From positions 2,542,001 through 2,606,000 of the forward strand of contig NZ_CP169056.1 in the NCBI RefSeq assembly GCF_041890415.1: 64,000 nucleotides of DNA, given 5' to 3'. How positions within the stretch are numbered: the stretch's first letter is position 1; the number at the start of each line of letters is the position of its first letter. The stretch is from Pseudoxanthomonas koreensis_A (GTDB lineage: Bacteria > Pseudomonadota > Gammaproteobacteria > Xanthomonadales > Xanthomonadaceae). A program made the position numbers and the translations under genes. A model generated the notes under the pieces. The model saw nothing but the letters and a program-made list of their open reading frames with translations, was not told the DNA's origin and did not search any database. This document shows positions 1-8,922 of this stretch, in pieces.

Positions 1-1225
1 GCACCCCGCCTGCGTCGTCGACGTGGAGCGCGGTCTCGCGACGGCGCCCCTCGGTAAACGGATACACGTGGACAGGGTCCGCCGTCTGGTCCGTCGCTCC
101 CTCCGCACCCGGTGCGGCAAGCGCCAGGATCGCGATGTCGAGCGGATCGCCGCTGTCGGCGCGACAGGCCAGCGCCGACAGCCGCGCCAGCGCCTCGCCA
201 TCCATCCCGGCAGCCGGCTGCCGGTGGACCAGCGCAAGCCGGCCTTCGGTCATGGTGCCGGTCTTGTCCGAACAGACGCACGTGACCCGGCCGATGTTCT
301 CCACCGCCACCGCGCGCCGCACCAGCGCCTGGCGCCGCGCCAGCCGGTAGACGCCGGCGCCGAGGAAGAAGGTGAACACCACCGGGAATTCTTCCGGCAG
401 GGCCGCGACCGCCAGCGTCACCGCGCTGAGCAGCGCATCGACCACGCCATGGCCCTGGTACAGGCGGATCGCCGCCAGCAGCACGCACAGCACCAGCGCG
501 GCCACCAGCAGCTTGCTGACCAGGCGCGTGATCGCCTGCTGCAGCGGCGTGCGTGCCTGGGTGCCCTGCACGGTCAGGCGCACGATCTCGCCGTAGAGGG
601 TCTGGGCGCCGGTGTAGGCGATGCGGATGCGGGCCGTGCCGGTGAGCAGGCGCGTGCCGGCGGCGACCCAGTGCGACGGGTCCTCGGCCTGCGCACCGGC
701 TTCGTATGAGCGTTTGGAGACCGGCAGCGATTCCCCGCTCAGCATCGATTCGTCCACCTGCAGGTGTTCGCCCGAATGCACCAGCGCATCGGCCGGAATC
801 GCCTCGCCCGCGACTATCTCGACCAGATCGCCCGGGACCAGCTCGCCGGCGGGCAGGGACGTCCATGCGCCATCGCGCAACACCCGGGCCGAACTGGCCA
901 GTCGGCTGGCCAGTCCCTGGGTCGAGGCCTGGGTGCGCCGGTGCAGGTAGAGGTCCATTCCCACCAGCGGCACCACGGCCGCCAGCAGGATGATCGCTTC
1001 GACGCGGTCGCCCAGCCAGGCGAACAGGCATGCGGTGCCGAGCAGGAACCACAGCATCGGATCGCGCAGGGTGTCGCGCGCGAGCATCCACCAGGTCGGC
1101 GGCGCCGCCTCGACGATGTCGTTGCGCCCGTGGCGCGCGCGGCGGCCAGCCGCGTCGGCCTCGGTCAACCCGGCATCGGTGCCGAGCAGCCCTTCCAGCC
1201 GCCCGGACGGAATCTTCGCGTGCAT
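1..1225 (-). CDS. Cation-transporting P-type ATPase, C-terminal part beyond window edge
   Basis: ATP-driven inner-membrane ion pump. The visible N-terminal 408 residues contain a cation-ATPase N domain, paired membrane segments near residues 50-95, an actuator domain with the LSGESLPV motif, further membrane segments with a PEEFP motif, and the phosphorylation motif CSDKTGTMTEG close to the window edge, whose Asp is phosphorylated in this family. The ATG at 1225 has an AAGGGG ribosome site just upstream. The PEEFP element places it with P2-type/COG0474 pumps rather than heavy-metal P1B pumps, since no CPC motif is seen. The ion cannot be assigned. The gene runs off the left end, so it is partial only because of the window. 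Confidence 0.88.
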   Translation of the reverse strand, partial: MHAKIPSGRLEGLLGTDAGLTEADAAGRRARHGRNDIVEAAPPTWWMLARDTLRDPMLWFLLGTACLFAWLGDRVEAIILLAAVVPLVGMDLYLHRRTQASTQGLASRLASSARVLRDGAWTSLPAGELVPGDLVEIVAGEAIPADALVHSGEHLQVDESMLSGESLPVSKRSYEAGAQAEDPSHWVAAGTRLLTGTARIRIAYTGAQTLYGEIVRLTVQGTQARTPLQQAITRLVSKLLVAALVLCVLLAAIRLYQGHGVVDALLSAVTLAVAALPEEFPVVFTFFLGAGVYRLARRQALVRRAVAVENIGRVTCVCSDKTGTMTEGRLALVHRQPAAGMDGEALARLSALACRADSGDPLDIAILALAAPGAEGATDQTADPVHVYPFTEGRRRETALHVDDAGGV

Positions 1226-1355
1226 ATCCCCTTACCCTGGTGACGGGAGGACCAGGACCGCGCAATCCGGTGGACGGCGGCTGGCCTCGCAAGCCCATCA
1301 TCCACGGCCAGCGCTTCCCCGGGTAGCGGCCGGGTTCGGCCCGCCCCGGGCCGGG

Positions 1356-1991
1356 TCAGGCCTGGGCCGGCGGCGCCCCGGTCGGCCCCAGGCCCAGCCA
1401 GCCGGCCACGACCGCACGGGCCTCGTCCACCCCTTGCTTGGATTCGCCGGAGAACGTCTGCACGCTGACCGTGTCGCCGAAGGCACTGGACAGCTCGCGG
1501 CGCACGGCGGCCAGTGCCTGCATCTGCTGGCCACGGCCAAGCTTGTCGGCCTTGGTCAGCAAGGCATGCGCCGGCAGGCCGCGGGACACGGCGTAGCCAA
1601 GCATCTGGCGGTCGTATTCCTTGAGCGGATGGCGGATGTCCATCACCACCACCAGGCCCTTCAATGCCTCGCGGGTGCGGAAATAGCGGTCGAGGAAGGC
1701 CTGCCAGTGCGCCTGCAGGTCCTGCGGCACCTTGGCGTAGCCGTAGCCGGGCAGGTCCACCAGGCAGTGCTGCGGCTCCACCTCGAAGAACACCAGCTGC
1801 TGGGTGCGGCCAGGCGTCTTGGATACCCGCGCCAGCGCGTTCTGCCGGGTCAGCGCATTGAGCGCGCTGGACTTGCCGGCGTTGGAGCGGCCGGCGAATG
1901 CGACCTCGTAGCCGCCATCGGGCGGCAGTTGCGCAGGCGTGTGCGCCGCGCCCAGGTAATGGGCTTTTTCGAGCGGACTGGACATGCGCAT
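1356..1991 (-). CDS. engB: Ribosome biogenesis GTPase EngB (YsxC/YihA)
   Basis: Small GTPase needed for 50S ribosome assembly in the cytoplasm. It has the P-loop GRSNAGKSSALN near residue 36, the switch-I region with TPGRTQQ, the DLPGYG G3 motif and the TKADK G4 motif. At about 211 residues it has the normal family length. Two ATGs lie six bases apart (1991 and 1985); I take the first, but the second (MSSPLEK) is equally possible because neither has a strong ribosome site. An in-frame extension to 2060 exists but is Arg/Pro-rich and unlike the family. It is divergent from the cytochrome c4 gene, with a promoter region of about 150 bases between them. Confidence 0.93.
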   Translation of the reverse strand: MRMSSPLEKAHYLGAAHTPAQLPPDGGYEVAFAGRSNAGKSSALNALTRQNALARVSKTPGRTQQLVFFEVEPQHCLVDLPGYGYAKVPQDLQAHWQAFLDRYFRTREALKGLVVVMDIRHPLKEYDRQMLGYAVSRGLPAHALLTKADKLGRGQQMQALAAVRRELSSAFGDTVSVQTFSGESKQGVDEARAVVAGWLGLGPTGAPPAQA

Positions 1992-2144
1992 AGGATCGCA
2001 CGCCACGCGCGCTGGTGGCGGCCGCGTCGGTGCGGGCCGGCGCCGCGAAGCGGGCTTCATTGACCGTGCAGCCCCGGCTTGGGGATAATCCGGGTGTTTC
2101 GCGGCCGTTCAAGGTCGCGCCATCGGTTCCCCCGGAGCTCCAGC

Positions 2145-2933
2145 ATGCGCCACGCTCGCGTTATCGCCCTTGCCGGTCTGGCCATCGCGGCCACCGCCGC
2201 CGTCGCCTATGCCGCCCAGACCACGGTGGTACCGGTGCCGGACAATGCACCGGTTGAATCGGCGCCGCTGGAAGTGGACCTGAGCAAGACCCACTGGGGG
2301 GACGCCGAGGCTGGTGCCACCAAGGCCACGGCCTGCGCCGCCTGCCACGGTGCCGATGGCAACTCGGAAAACCCGATGTACCCGCGCATCGCCGGCCAGA
2401 GCGAGCGCTACATGGCGCGCCAGCTTGCCCTGTTCGCCAGCGGCGAGCGCCACAGCGGCCTGGCCGCGGTGATGGCCCCGTTCGCGCAGATGCTCAGCCC
2501 GCAGGACATGCGCGACGTGGCCGCGTTCTACGCGACCCAGAAGGCCGGCGCCGGCGTGGCCGACGATGCGCTGATCACCGAGGGCCGCTACGAGGGCCTG
2601 AAGTTCTACGAAGTGGGCGAGAAGCTCTACCGCGGCGGCGACCCGGAGCGCGGGATCCCGGCCTGCCTGGCCTGCCACGGCCCGGCCGGCACCGGCAACC
2701 CGGGCCCGGCCTACCCGCACGTGGGCGGGCAGATGGCCGACTACACCGCGCGCCGCCTGCAGGAGTACCAGGCCGGGGTGACCAGCGAGAAGGACCCGGC
2801 CCTGTTCAACATCATGGCCGAGGTCGCCAACGGCTTGACCGAACAGGAAATCGGCGCCCTGGCCAGTTACCTGCAGGGCCTGCACGACCGCGCCGACGAC
2901 GTGGTCCAGGCCGGCACGCCGCCGCGCCCGTGA
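2145..2933 (+). CDS. Cytochrome c4 family diheme cytochrome
   Basis: Periplasmic or membrane-associated electron carrier with two heme-c domains. A signal peptide (MRHARVIALAGLAIAATA, cleaved near AYA) is followed by two CxxCH sites: CAACHGADG with downstream PRIAGQ, and CLACHGPAGTG with downstream PHVGGQ. Each lobe carries a Met-containing segment that could give the sixth heme ligand. The length of 262 residues is a little over the usual 190-210 because of an acidic stretch between signal and first heme. The ATG at 2145 follows GGAG at 2134-2137; a longer reading frame from 2079 would bury the signal peptide. It probably donates electrons to a terminal oxidase, as in other proteobacteria. 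A rho-independent terminator follows. Confidence 0.92.
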   Translation: MRHARVIALAGLAIAATAAVAYAAQTTVVPVPDNAPVESAPLEVDLSKTHWGDAEAGATKATACAACHGADGNSENPMYPRIAGQSERYMARQLALFASGERHSGLAAVMAPFAQMLSPQDMRDVAAFYATQKAGAGVADDALITEGRYEGLKFYEVGEKLYRGGDPERGIPACLACHGPAGTGNPGPAYPHVGGQMADYTARRLQEYQAGVTSEKDPALFNIMAEVANGLTEQEIGALASYLQGLHDRADDVVQAGTPPRP

Positions 2934-2988
2934 ACTTTCGCGGCCCGGCCGCGGTCACACCCATGCAGTCTCTCCTCTTTAGCACTTT

Positions 2989-3018
2989 TGCGCCGGCCCC
3001 TGGCCGGCGCGGTTTTTT
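2989..3018 (+). terminator. Rho-independent terminator after cytochrome c4 gene
   Basis: A perfect 9-bp GC stem (GCGCCGGCC at 2990-2998 pairing with GGCCGGCGC at 3002-3010) has a 3-base loop and is followed by six T residues at 3013-3018. It lies about 55 bases after the cytochrome stop and 50 bases before the dsbA start. It should therefore separate the cytochrome transcript from the dsbA pair, unless dsbA is transcribed by read-through. Confidence 0.9.
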
Positions 3019-3067
3019 CCGCCGTGCCGCGCCGCCGCCCACCGGATCGCCGCTCCATGCGCCTGCC

Positions 3068-3712
3068 ATGATGAAACCGCTGATCACCGGATTGCTGTTC
3101 GCCGCGCTGGCCTGGTTGCCGGGCGCACACGCCGCCGATGCACCGCAGGCCGGCCGCGACTATGTCGAACTCGATGCCGGCCCCTGGGCCCCGCGGGCCG
3201 GGCGGATCGAGGTGGTCGAGGTGTTCGGCTACACCTGCCCGCATTGCGCGCGCTTCGAGCCGGTGGTCCGGCAGTGGCAGGCCCGGCTGCCCGATGACGT
3301 GGACGTGGTGCGCGTTCCGGCCGCCTTCGGTGGCAGCTGGGACACGTGGGCGCGGGTGTATTTCGCCGCCGAGCACCTGGGCGTGGCCGCGCGCACCCAT
3401 CGGGCGGTATTCGACGCCATCCACCGCGACGGCCTCCTGCCGCGCAATGCCACCGCGCAGGAACTGGCCACCTTCTACGCCGGGCACGGCGTCGATCCGG
3501 CGCAGTTCCGCGCCGCACTGGCCGACCCGGCAGTGGCAGCGCAGGTGAGCCGTGCAGCCAGTTTCGTCCGCGGCGCCGGGCTCGAGGGCACGCCGGCGCT
3601 GGTCGTGAACGGCCGTTACCGCGTGCTGGGCGACACTTACGACGCGGTCCTGGGCACGGCCGGATGGCTGATCGCCCGTGAACGCGCTGCAAGCGCTTCC
3701 ACTTCACCCTGA
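3068..3712 (+). CDS. dsbA: Thiol:disulfide interchange protein DsbA (periplasmic)
   Basis: Oxidises cysteine pairs in proteins folding in the periplasm. A signal peptide (MMKPLITGLLFAALAWLPGAHA) precedes a thioredoxin-fold DsbA domain with the active site FGYTCPHC and the cis-proline loop EGTPALVV. Length (214 residues) is typical. ATGs at 3068 and 3071 are both possible. A paralogous lipoprotein follows 43 bases later in the same direction. Pairs of adjacent dsbA genes are known in Xanthomonadaceae. Confidence 0.93.
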   Translation: MMKPLITGLLFAALAWLPGAHAADAPQAGRDYVELDAGPWAPRAGRIEVVEVFGYTCPHCARFEPVVRQWQARLPDDVDVVRVPAAFGGSWDTWARVYFAAEHLGVAARTHRAVFDAIHRDGLLPRNATAQELATFYAGHGVDPAQFRAALADPAVAAQVSRAASFVRGAGLEGTPALVVNGRYRVLGDTYDAVLGTAGWLIARERAASASTSP

Positions 3713-3755
3713 CGGCCATCTGGCCGATCCTGTCCCCATGCTGGAGATCCCGTCG

Positions 3756-4598
3756 ATGAAAACGCGCCTGTGCCTGATCCTGCCGATGCTGCTGCTGGGC
3801 CTGGTGGCCTGCTCCGGTGCCGAGGCACCTCCCTCCGCGCAGGCACCGGCAACGGCTGCTGCCGAGACCCCGGCCGCCGTTGCCGACGATGCAGCCACCG
3901 CTGCGCCGACCGGCGCGGATGCGGCGGACGGCAGTGGTGCCACCACGGATGCCGCGGCTGCAGCCGCCGACGCCGCAGCGGAAGCGGCGGCTGCGCCGGC
4001 CCCGCAGCCGCCCAGCGGCCCGCGTCCGGTCGCCGGGGTGGACTATGTGGAGATCGCCAACGGCCAGCCGTTCCAGCCCGCTACCGGCAAGATCGAGGTG
4101 GCCGAGGTGTTCGGCTACACCTGCCCGCACTGCGCCCAGTTCGACCCACTGCTCAACGCGTGGAAGAAGCGCCAGCCGGCCGATGTGCAGGTGACCCTGG
4201 TGCCTGCTGCATTCGGCGGCTACTGGACGCCCTATGCCCGCGCGTTCTACACAGCCGAGGCCCTGGGCGTGCTGGAGCGCAGCCACGAGGCGATGTTCGC
4301 CGCCATCCACCTGCAGCGCAGCCTGCCGGTGAGCGCCAAGGTCGGCGCCGAGGAGCTGGCGCCGTTCTATGCCCAGTACGGAGTGGACGCCAAGCGCCTG
4401 GCCGATACCTTCAACAGCTTCGGCGTGGATGCCAAGCTCAACCGCGCGCGCCAGTTCGCCAGCCGCTCGCGGATCGAGGGCACGCCGTCGCTGGTGGTGG
4501 CCGGCAAGTACGCCATCACCGTGGACCAGCACGGCTTCGAGAAGATGCTCAACACGGCCGAATGGCTGATCGCGCAGGAGCGCGGCGGCACGCCCTGA
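3756..4598 (+). CDS. DsbA-family lipoprotein, thiol:disulfide interchange
   Basis: A second DsbA paralogue, probably anchored to a membrane by lipid. The N-terminus (MKTRLCLILPMLLLGLVAC) ends in a lipobox LVAC. It is followed by about 75 residues of Ala/Pro/Thr-rich, low-complexity linker, then a DsbA domain with FGYTCPHC and the cis-Pro loop EGTPSLVV. The start at 3756 has GGAG at 3743-3746. The soluble copy just upstream and this tethered copy share active-site and domain sequence, so they look like an old tandem duplication with different localisation. The long linker would let the catalytic domain reach away from the membrane. Confidence 0.92.
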   Translation: MKTRLCLILPMLLLGLVACSGAEAPPSAQAPATAAAETPAAVADDAATAAPTGADAADGSGATTDAAAAAADAAAEAAAAPAPQPPSGPRPVAGVDYVEIANGQPFQPATGKIEVAEVFGYTCPHCAQFDPLLNAWKKRQPADVQVTLVPAAFGGYWTPYARAFYTAEALGVLERSHEAMFAAIHLQRSLPVSAKVGAEELAPFYAQYGVDAKRLADTFNSFGVDAKLNRARQFASRSRIEGTPSLVVAGKYAITVDQHGFEKMLNTAEWLIAQERGGTP

Positions 4599-4603
4599 GG
4601 ATC

Positions 4604-5446
4604 ATGAACCAGGCACGCATGGAACCCCCCGCATCACTTGCCGCCGAACTGCCCGCCGCATTGCCCCAGGGCGATGCGGCAGCGGCGCGCATGCGGACCC
4701 TGCGCCTGCTCAGTGCCAACATCCAGGCCGGCTCCAGCACCCGTCGCTACAGCGACTACGTGACCCGCAGCTGGTCGCACGCATTGCCGGCCGGGAGCAA
4801 GCGCAGCAGCCTGGACACGATTGCCCAGCTTGCCAGCGGGCACGACATCGTCGGCCTGCAGGAAAGCGACCCGGGCAGCCTGCGTTCGGGCTTCACCAAC
4901 CAGACCCGCTACCTGGCCCAGCGCGCCGGCTTCCGCTTCTGGACCCACCAGCCCAACCGCAGCGTCGGCGGCGTGGCCTCCAGCGCCAACGGCCTGCTCA
5001 GCCAGATCGAGCCGGTGAGGACGGTCGAGCATGCCTTGCCGGGCCGGATCAAGGGCCGCGGGGTATTGCTGGCGCACTTCGGTTACGGCGACCACGGCCT
5101 GGCGGTGGCCGTGGCGCACCTGTCGCTGGGCGCCCGCTCGCGCATGGCGCAGTTGGCCTTCATCGCAGAACTGCTGCAGGACCATCCCAATGCAGTGCTG
5201 ATGGGTGACTTCAACTGCCTGGCCGACCAGCCTGAAATGCAGGTGCTGTACCGCGCCACCGGCCTGCGTCCGCCCGAATGCGCGGTGCCCACCTTCCCGA
5301 GCTGGAAGCCGCAGCGGGCGATCGACCACATCCTGATCAGCGGCCAGTTGCGCTGTGCCGGCGCACGCGCGGTGCCCGCCGCGTTCTCGGACCACCTGGC
5401 GCTGGCGATGGCGATCGACGTGCCGGAGAGCGCCCTGCGCGCCTGA
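4604..5446 (+). CDS. Endonuclease/exonuclease/phosphatase (EEP) family protein
   Basis: A metal-dependent hydrolase of the DNase I/EEP fold, 280 residues. Visible motifs are LLSANIQAG (start of the fold), LQESD (metal-binding Glu), VAHLSLG, MGDFNC (Asp/Asn of the active site), and C-terminal AIDHILIS and FSDHLAL with the catalytic His residues. No signal peptide is seen. The substrate is unknown; family members cleave DNA, phosphoinositides or phosphodiesters. It begins six bases after the dsbA-type lipoprotein stop, with TGAGG as ribosome site, so it is likely co-transcribed. REP elements follow immediately. Confidence 0.85.
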   Translation: MNQARMEPPASLAAELPAALPQGDAAAARMRTLRLLSANIQAGSSTRRYSDYVTRSWSHALPAGSKRSSLDTIAQLASGHDIVGLQESDPGSLRSGFTNQTRYLAQRAGFRFWTHQPNRSVGGVASSANGLLSQIEPVRTVEHALPGRIKGRGVLLAHFGYGDHGLAVAVAHLSLGARSRMAQLAFIAELLQDHPNAVLMGDFNCLADQPEMQVLYRATGLRPPECAVPTFPSWKPQRAIDHILISGQLRCAGARAVPAAFSDHLALAMAIDVPESALRA

Positions 5447-5455
5447 GTGCCGGCT

Positions 5456-5738
5456 GCGGTCGCCCGCAAGACGGGCTCCTACAAAAGGGCGGCGTGGCCG
5501 GCGATCACTCAACGGAGCGTTGCAGGCCAGGTGTAGGAGCCGGTCTTGCCGGCGACCGCGGATGGGTAACTGCCCGTGCGCGACCCAACCGTCAGGGGTC
5601 GCCCGCAAGACGGGCTCCTACAAAAGGGCGGCGTGGCCGGCGATCGCCCAACGGAGTGTCGCAGGGCCGGCGTGGCTGGCGATCGCCCAACGGAGCGTTG
5701 CAGGCCAAGTGTAGGAGCCGGTCTTGCCGGCGACCGCG
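5456..5738. repeat. Compound REP cluster, two inverted REP pairs
   Basis: Four copies of a REP-like element occur as two inverted pairs: reverse at 5457-5483, forward at 5531-5560, reverse at 5597-5622, forward at 5710-5738. The forward element reads GTAGGAGCCGGTCTTGCCGG followed by CGACCGCG and folds as a short hairpin. Between the partners lies a second repeat beginning GGCGTGGCCGGCGATC and ending near AACGGAGCGTTGCAGG, present at about 5490, 5630 and 5669. The cluster fills most of the 359-base gap between the convergent EEP and SDR genes, where it may also act as a transcription or mRNA-stability barrier. Confidence 0.85.
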
Positions 5739-5805
5739 AATTTGCCAGCGATCTCCGTATTGCCTGCGACCACGGCATGGGCGGGGCCAGCCATGAGCCG
5801 ATGGC

Positions 5806-6582
5806 TCAGAAACCGTAGCGCAGGAATCCGCCATCCACTGCGATGCATTCGCCGGTGACGTAGGCCGCCGCCGGCATGCACAGGAACGCCACCGCACTGG
5901 CCACTTCCTCCGGCTCGCCGATCCGGCGCATCGGTGTGCGCTCGAGCACTTCCTCGTAGTAGTCCGGGTCGGCAAGCGGGCCGGAGGTGCGGCGGGTGCG
6001 GATGTACCACGGCGCCACCGCGTTGACCCGGATCCCGTCGGCCGCCCAATCGCAGGCCAGGTTGCGGGTCATCTGGTGCAGCGCGGCCTTGGTCATGCCG
6101 TACACCACGCCGCTGCGCACATGGGTCAGGCCGGAGACGCTGCCGACATTGACGATGCATGAGGCCGCGTGCCGCGCCAGCAACGGGTGCGCGTAGCGGG
6201 ACAGCTCGAAGGCAGAAAACAGGTTGGCTTCGAATATCCCGCGCCACTCGTCCTCGGTGTAGTCGACCGCGGCCCGGGTCCGGTTGCCACCGGCGTTGTT
6301 GACCAGGATGTGCAGGCCCTCGCCACGGTCTTCCACCCAGTCCAGGATCGCCTGGCGGTCCTCATCGTCGGCAACGTCGGCGGCCATGGCCTGCACGTCC
6401 TGCGCCGGATGGCGGTCGGCCAGTTCGTCGCGCGCCTGCTGCAAGGCATCCTCGCCGCGCGCGACCAGCATCAGGTCCGCGCCCAGCGCGGCCAGCTCGT
6501 GGGCGATCGCAAGGCCGATCCCGGCACTGGCGCCGGTCACCAGTGCCACCCGCCCGTCCAGTCGCCAACGGTTGCTGTCCAT
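5806..6582 (-). CDS. SDR-family NAD(P)-dependent oxidoreductase
   Basis: Classical short-chain dehydrogenase of 258 residues. It has the cofactor motif TGASAGIG, NNAGGN, the catalytic Ser in NVGSVSG, the YGMTK catalytic Tyr/Lys pair, and a C-terminal GECIAVDGGFLRYGF. The sequence resembles the tropinone-reductase-like subgroup, but the substrate is not predictable. The ATG at 6582 sits at the start of the Rossmann fold; a longer in-frame extension to 6795 is unlike the family. It is divergent from the small lipoprotein gene at 6625. Confidence 0.9.
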   Translation of the reverse strand: MDSNRWRLDGRVALVTGASAGIGLAIAHELAALGADLMLVARGEDALQQARDELADRHPAQDVQAMAADVADDEDRQAILDWVEDRGEGLHILVNNAGGNRTRAAVDYTEDEWRGIFEANLFSAFELSRYAHPLLARHAASCIVNVGSVSGLTHVRSGVVYGMTKAALHQMTRNLACDWAADGIRVNAVAPWYIRTRRTSGPLADPDYYEEVLERTPMRRIGEPEEVASAVAFLCMPAAAYVTGECIAVDGGFLRYGF

Positions 6583-6624
6583 GAGGCGTAGGATACCTGC
6601 CAGTCCCTTCGACGGAGCCATCCG

Positions 6625-6855
6625 ATGCCGCTGTCCATCCGTGCAGGTTCCATCGCGGCCGCGTGCTGCGCGCTGGCCATGGCCGGGTGCCGCGCCGAGC
6701 CGCCGCCGACCGAGCAACCGCCCGAGCCACAGGCACAGACCGAACTGCGCGATGCGATCCAGGCGCCGCAGCAGAAGGCGGCCGCGGTCGAACAACTGCT
6801 GCAGGAAGGCGACGCCCGCCAGCGCGCGGCGATCGACGCGGCCGAAGGCGGCTGA
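6625..6855 (+). CDS. Small putative lipoprotein, 76 residues
   Basis: Begins with a lipoprotein signal ending in the lipobox MAGC near residue 22. It continues with a Pro/Glu-rich stretch and an Ala/Gln helix (QQKAAAVEQLLQEGDARQ) that could form a short coiled coil. The ATG has GGAG seven bases upstream (in gacggagcc). No domain is recognised. It may be an envelope-associated small protein. The coding case rests on the lipobox and ribosome site. Confidence 0.6.
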   Translation: MPLSIRAGSIAAACCALAMAGCRAEPPPTEQPPEPQAQTELRDAIQAPQQKAAAVEQLLQEGDARQRAAIDAAEGG

Positions 6856-6950
6856 GGCGCGACGCCGACGCGCGATGCCGCGATGGACCGTGCCCCTGAA
6901 ATGAACGGCCCCGCCGCAGCGGGGCCATCACTTCCAGCGCGCGTGCGCGG

Positions 6951-8855
6951 TTACAGCCCGCAGAAGCAGTAGGCCAGCGACTTCACCGGCGTGCCGTTGC
7001 GGTCGGCCAGGGCGCGCTCGACGAAGCGCAGCTGCGCCTCGGTCTCGGGCATGGCCCTGGCCAGCGCGACGCGGGCCAGGCCCGAGTCCTGCAGCAATGC
7101 GCTGCCCACCCGGCTGGCGGCCATGCCGGACATGAACTGCGCGAACGGGGTAGCCGCCTTCTCGATGTAGCGCACGCGGTACTTGCCCTCCTCGCCCAGG
7201 GTGGCGCGCTGCGCCGCGTCGGCCACCGCATCGTCCAGGCCGCCCAGTGCGTCCACCAGGCCACGCTCGCTGGCCTGCGCGCCGCTCCATACCCGGCCAC
7301 GGGCAACCTCGTCGATCGCTTCCACCGGCTTGCCGCGCGCCGCAGCCACCTTGCCGATGAAATCGGCATACCCCTTGTTGATGACCGACTGCACGATCTC
7401 GCCCACCTCCGGGTCAAGCGGCCGGGTGACGTCGAACGCGCCGGCAAAGCGGGTGGTGCCCACGCCGTCGGTGTGCACGCCGATCTTGTCCAGGCTGCGG
7501 GTGAAGTTGGGGATCAGGCCGAAGATGCCGATCGAGCCGGTGATCGTCGAAGGATCGGCATAGATCCGGTCGGCGTTCATGCTGATCCAGTACCCGCCCG
7601 ACGCGGCCAGGTCGCCCATCGACACCACCACCGGCTTGCCGGCCTCCTTCAGCAGCGCCACTTCGCGCCGGATCTGCTCGGAGGCGAACACCTCGCCACC
7701 GGGCGAATCCACGCGCAGTACCACGGCCTTGACGTCGTCGTCGTCGCGCGCCTGGCGCAGCAGCGCCGAGGTCGACTCGCCGCCGATGCTCCCGGCCGGC
7801 TGGTCGCCACCGGTGATCTCGCCCGCGGCCACGATCACCGCCACCTGCGGACGCTTGTCCAGCGGCATGCGCTTGGCGTCGAGCTGCTGCAGGTAGCCGG
7901 CCAGGCCGATGCTGCGCACGCCCAGGTCGGAATCCTCGTCGGCCACGCCGCGCTCGGCCAGCAGCTCCAGCACCTGCTCGCGGGTCATCAGCCCGTCCAC
8001 CAGCTTCTGCTCCAGCGCGTACTTGGCCAGGTCGCCGCCGGCGGCGGCAAGGCCGGCCGGCAACTGGTCGATGCCGGCGGCCAGCTGCGCCGGGTCGAGT
8101 CCGCGCGCGGCGGCCACGTCGGCCAGGTAGCGCTGCCACAGGTCGTTCATCCAGTACAGGTCCGCTTCCTTGGACTCGGGCGAGGCCGCATCAAGGACGA
8201 ACGGCTCGGCCGCCGACTTGTATTCGCCAACCTTGAACAGGTGCACGTCCACGCCCAGCTTTTCCTGCAGGCCCTGGCGGTAGTACTGGCGGTAGCGGCC
8301 AAGGCCTTCCAGCAACAATCCGCCCATCGGATCCAGGTACACCTCGTCGGCCTGCGCCAGCAGCAGATATTGCGCCTGTCCGACGCCTTCGCCGAAGCCC
8401 ACTACCTGCTTGCCGGCCGCGCGCAACCCGGCCAGCGCGCGCGCCAGCTCGCGCAGCGAGGCGTGGCCGGCGGGCTGCAGCTTGTCCAGTTGCAGCAGCA
8501 CCCGCTCGATGTGCTTGTCTTCGCTGGCCGCCTCGATCGCGCGCACCAGGTCGCGCAACTGCACTTCGTCGGCGGCGCTGTCGCCCATCGCCTTGGCCAG
8601 CGCGCGGGTCACCGGATCGGCGCTGAACTGCTCCACCAGCCGCCCTTCCGGGGCGATCACCAGGGTGGTGCGCTCCTGCAGCGGCTTGATCCCGCTGCCG
8701 CGGACGACCGCTGCGGCAAAGATGATCAGCAGCAGCAACAACAGCCCGAAGAACAGCAGGTTGAGGATCAACCGGCGGGTGAAGTTCATCACGTCCCACA
8801 GGCCGACGAAGAACGCGGCGATGGGATTGCGGCGGGGCAGCGAAGGGGGGTTCAT
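6951..8855 (-). CDS. sppA: Signal peptide peptidase SppA, 67K type
   Basis: Membrane-bound serine protease that degrades cleaved signal peptides; 634 residues, the long two-domain form. One membrane segment lies near residues 25-50 (LILNLLFFGLLLLLL). Tandem S49 domains follow: the first carries the catalytic Lys in GEYKSAAEPF, the second the catalytic Ser in GDLAASGGYW and the TGSIGIFG loop. The ATG at 8855 has a good AGGAG site; the 20-residue upstream extension is not needed. The extreme C-terminus is cysteine-bearing (YCFCGL), which I do not associate with the family core. Confidence 0.94.
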   Translation of the reverse strand: MNPPSLPRRNPIAAFFVGLWDVMNFTRRLILNLLFFGLLLLLLIIFAAAVVRGSGIKPLQERTTLVIAPEGRLVEQFSADPVTRALAKAMGDSAADEVQLRDLVRAIEAASEDKHIERVLLQLDKLQPAGHASLRELARALAGLRAAGKQVVGFGEGVGQAQYLLLAQADEVYLDPMGGLLLEGLGRYRQYYRQGLQEKLGVDVHLFKVGEYKSAAEPFVLDAASPESKEADLYWMNDLWQRYLADVAAARGLDPAQLAAGIDQLPAGLAAAGGDLAKYALEQKLVDGLMTREQVLELLAERGVADEDSDLGVRSIGLAGYLQQLDAKRMPLDKRPQVAVIVAAGEITGGDQPAGSIGGESTSALLRQARDDDDVKAVVLRVDSPGGEVFASEQIRREVALLKEAGKPVVVSMGDLAASGGYWISMNADRIYADPSTITGSIGIFGLIPNFTRSLDKIGVHTDGVGTTRFAGAFDVTRPLDPEVGEIVQSVINKGYADFIGKVAAARGKPVEAIDEVARGRVWSGAQASERGLVDALGGLDDAVADAAQRATLGEEGKYRVRYIEKAATPFAQFMSGMAASRVGSALLQDSGLARVALARAMPETEAQLRFVERALADRNGTPVKSLAYCFCGL

Positions 8856-8922
8856 CCAGCGGGACTCCTGCGGGCACGGCCCGCTCTCTTGCGACGCAGC
8901 ATAACGACTGTGCAAGCGGGTT

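Noticed and set aside
13..1220. Plus-strand reading frames at the left edge as genes
   Set aside because: They lie antisense to a clear P-type ATPase and have the composition of a GC-rich shadow frame.
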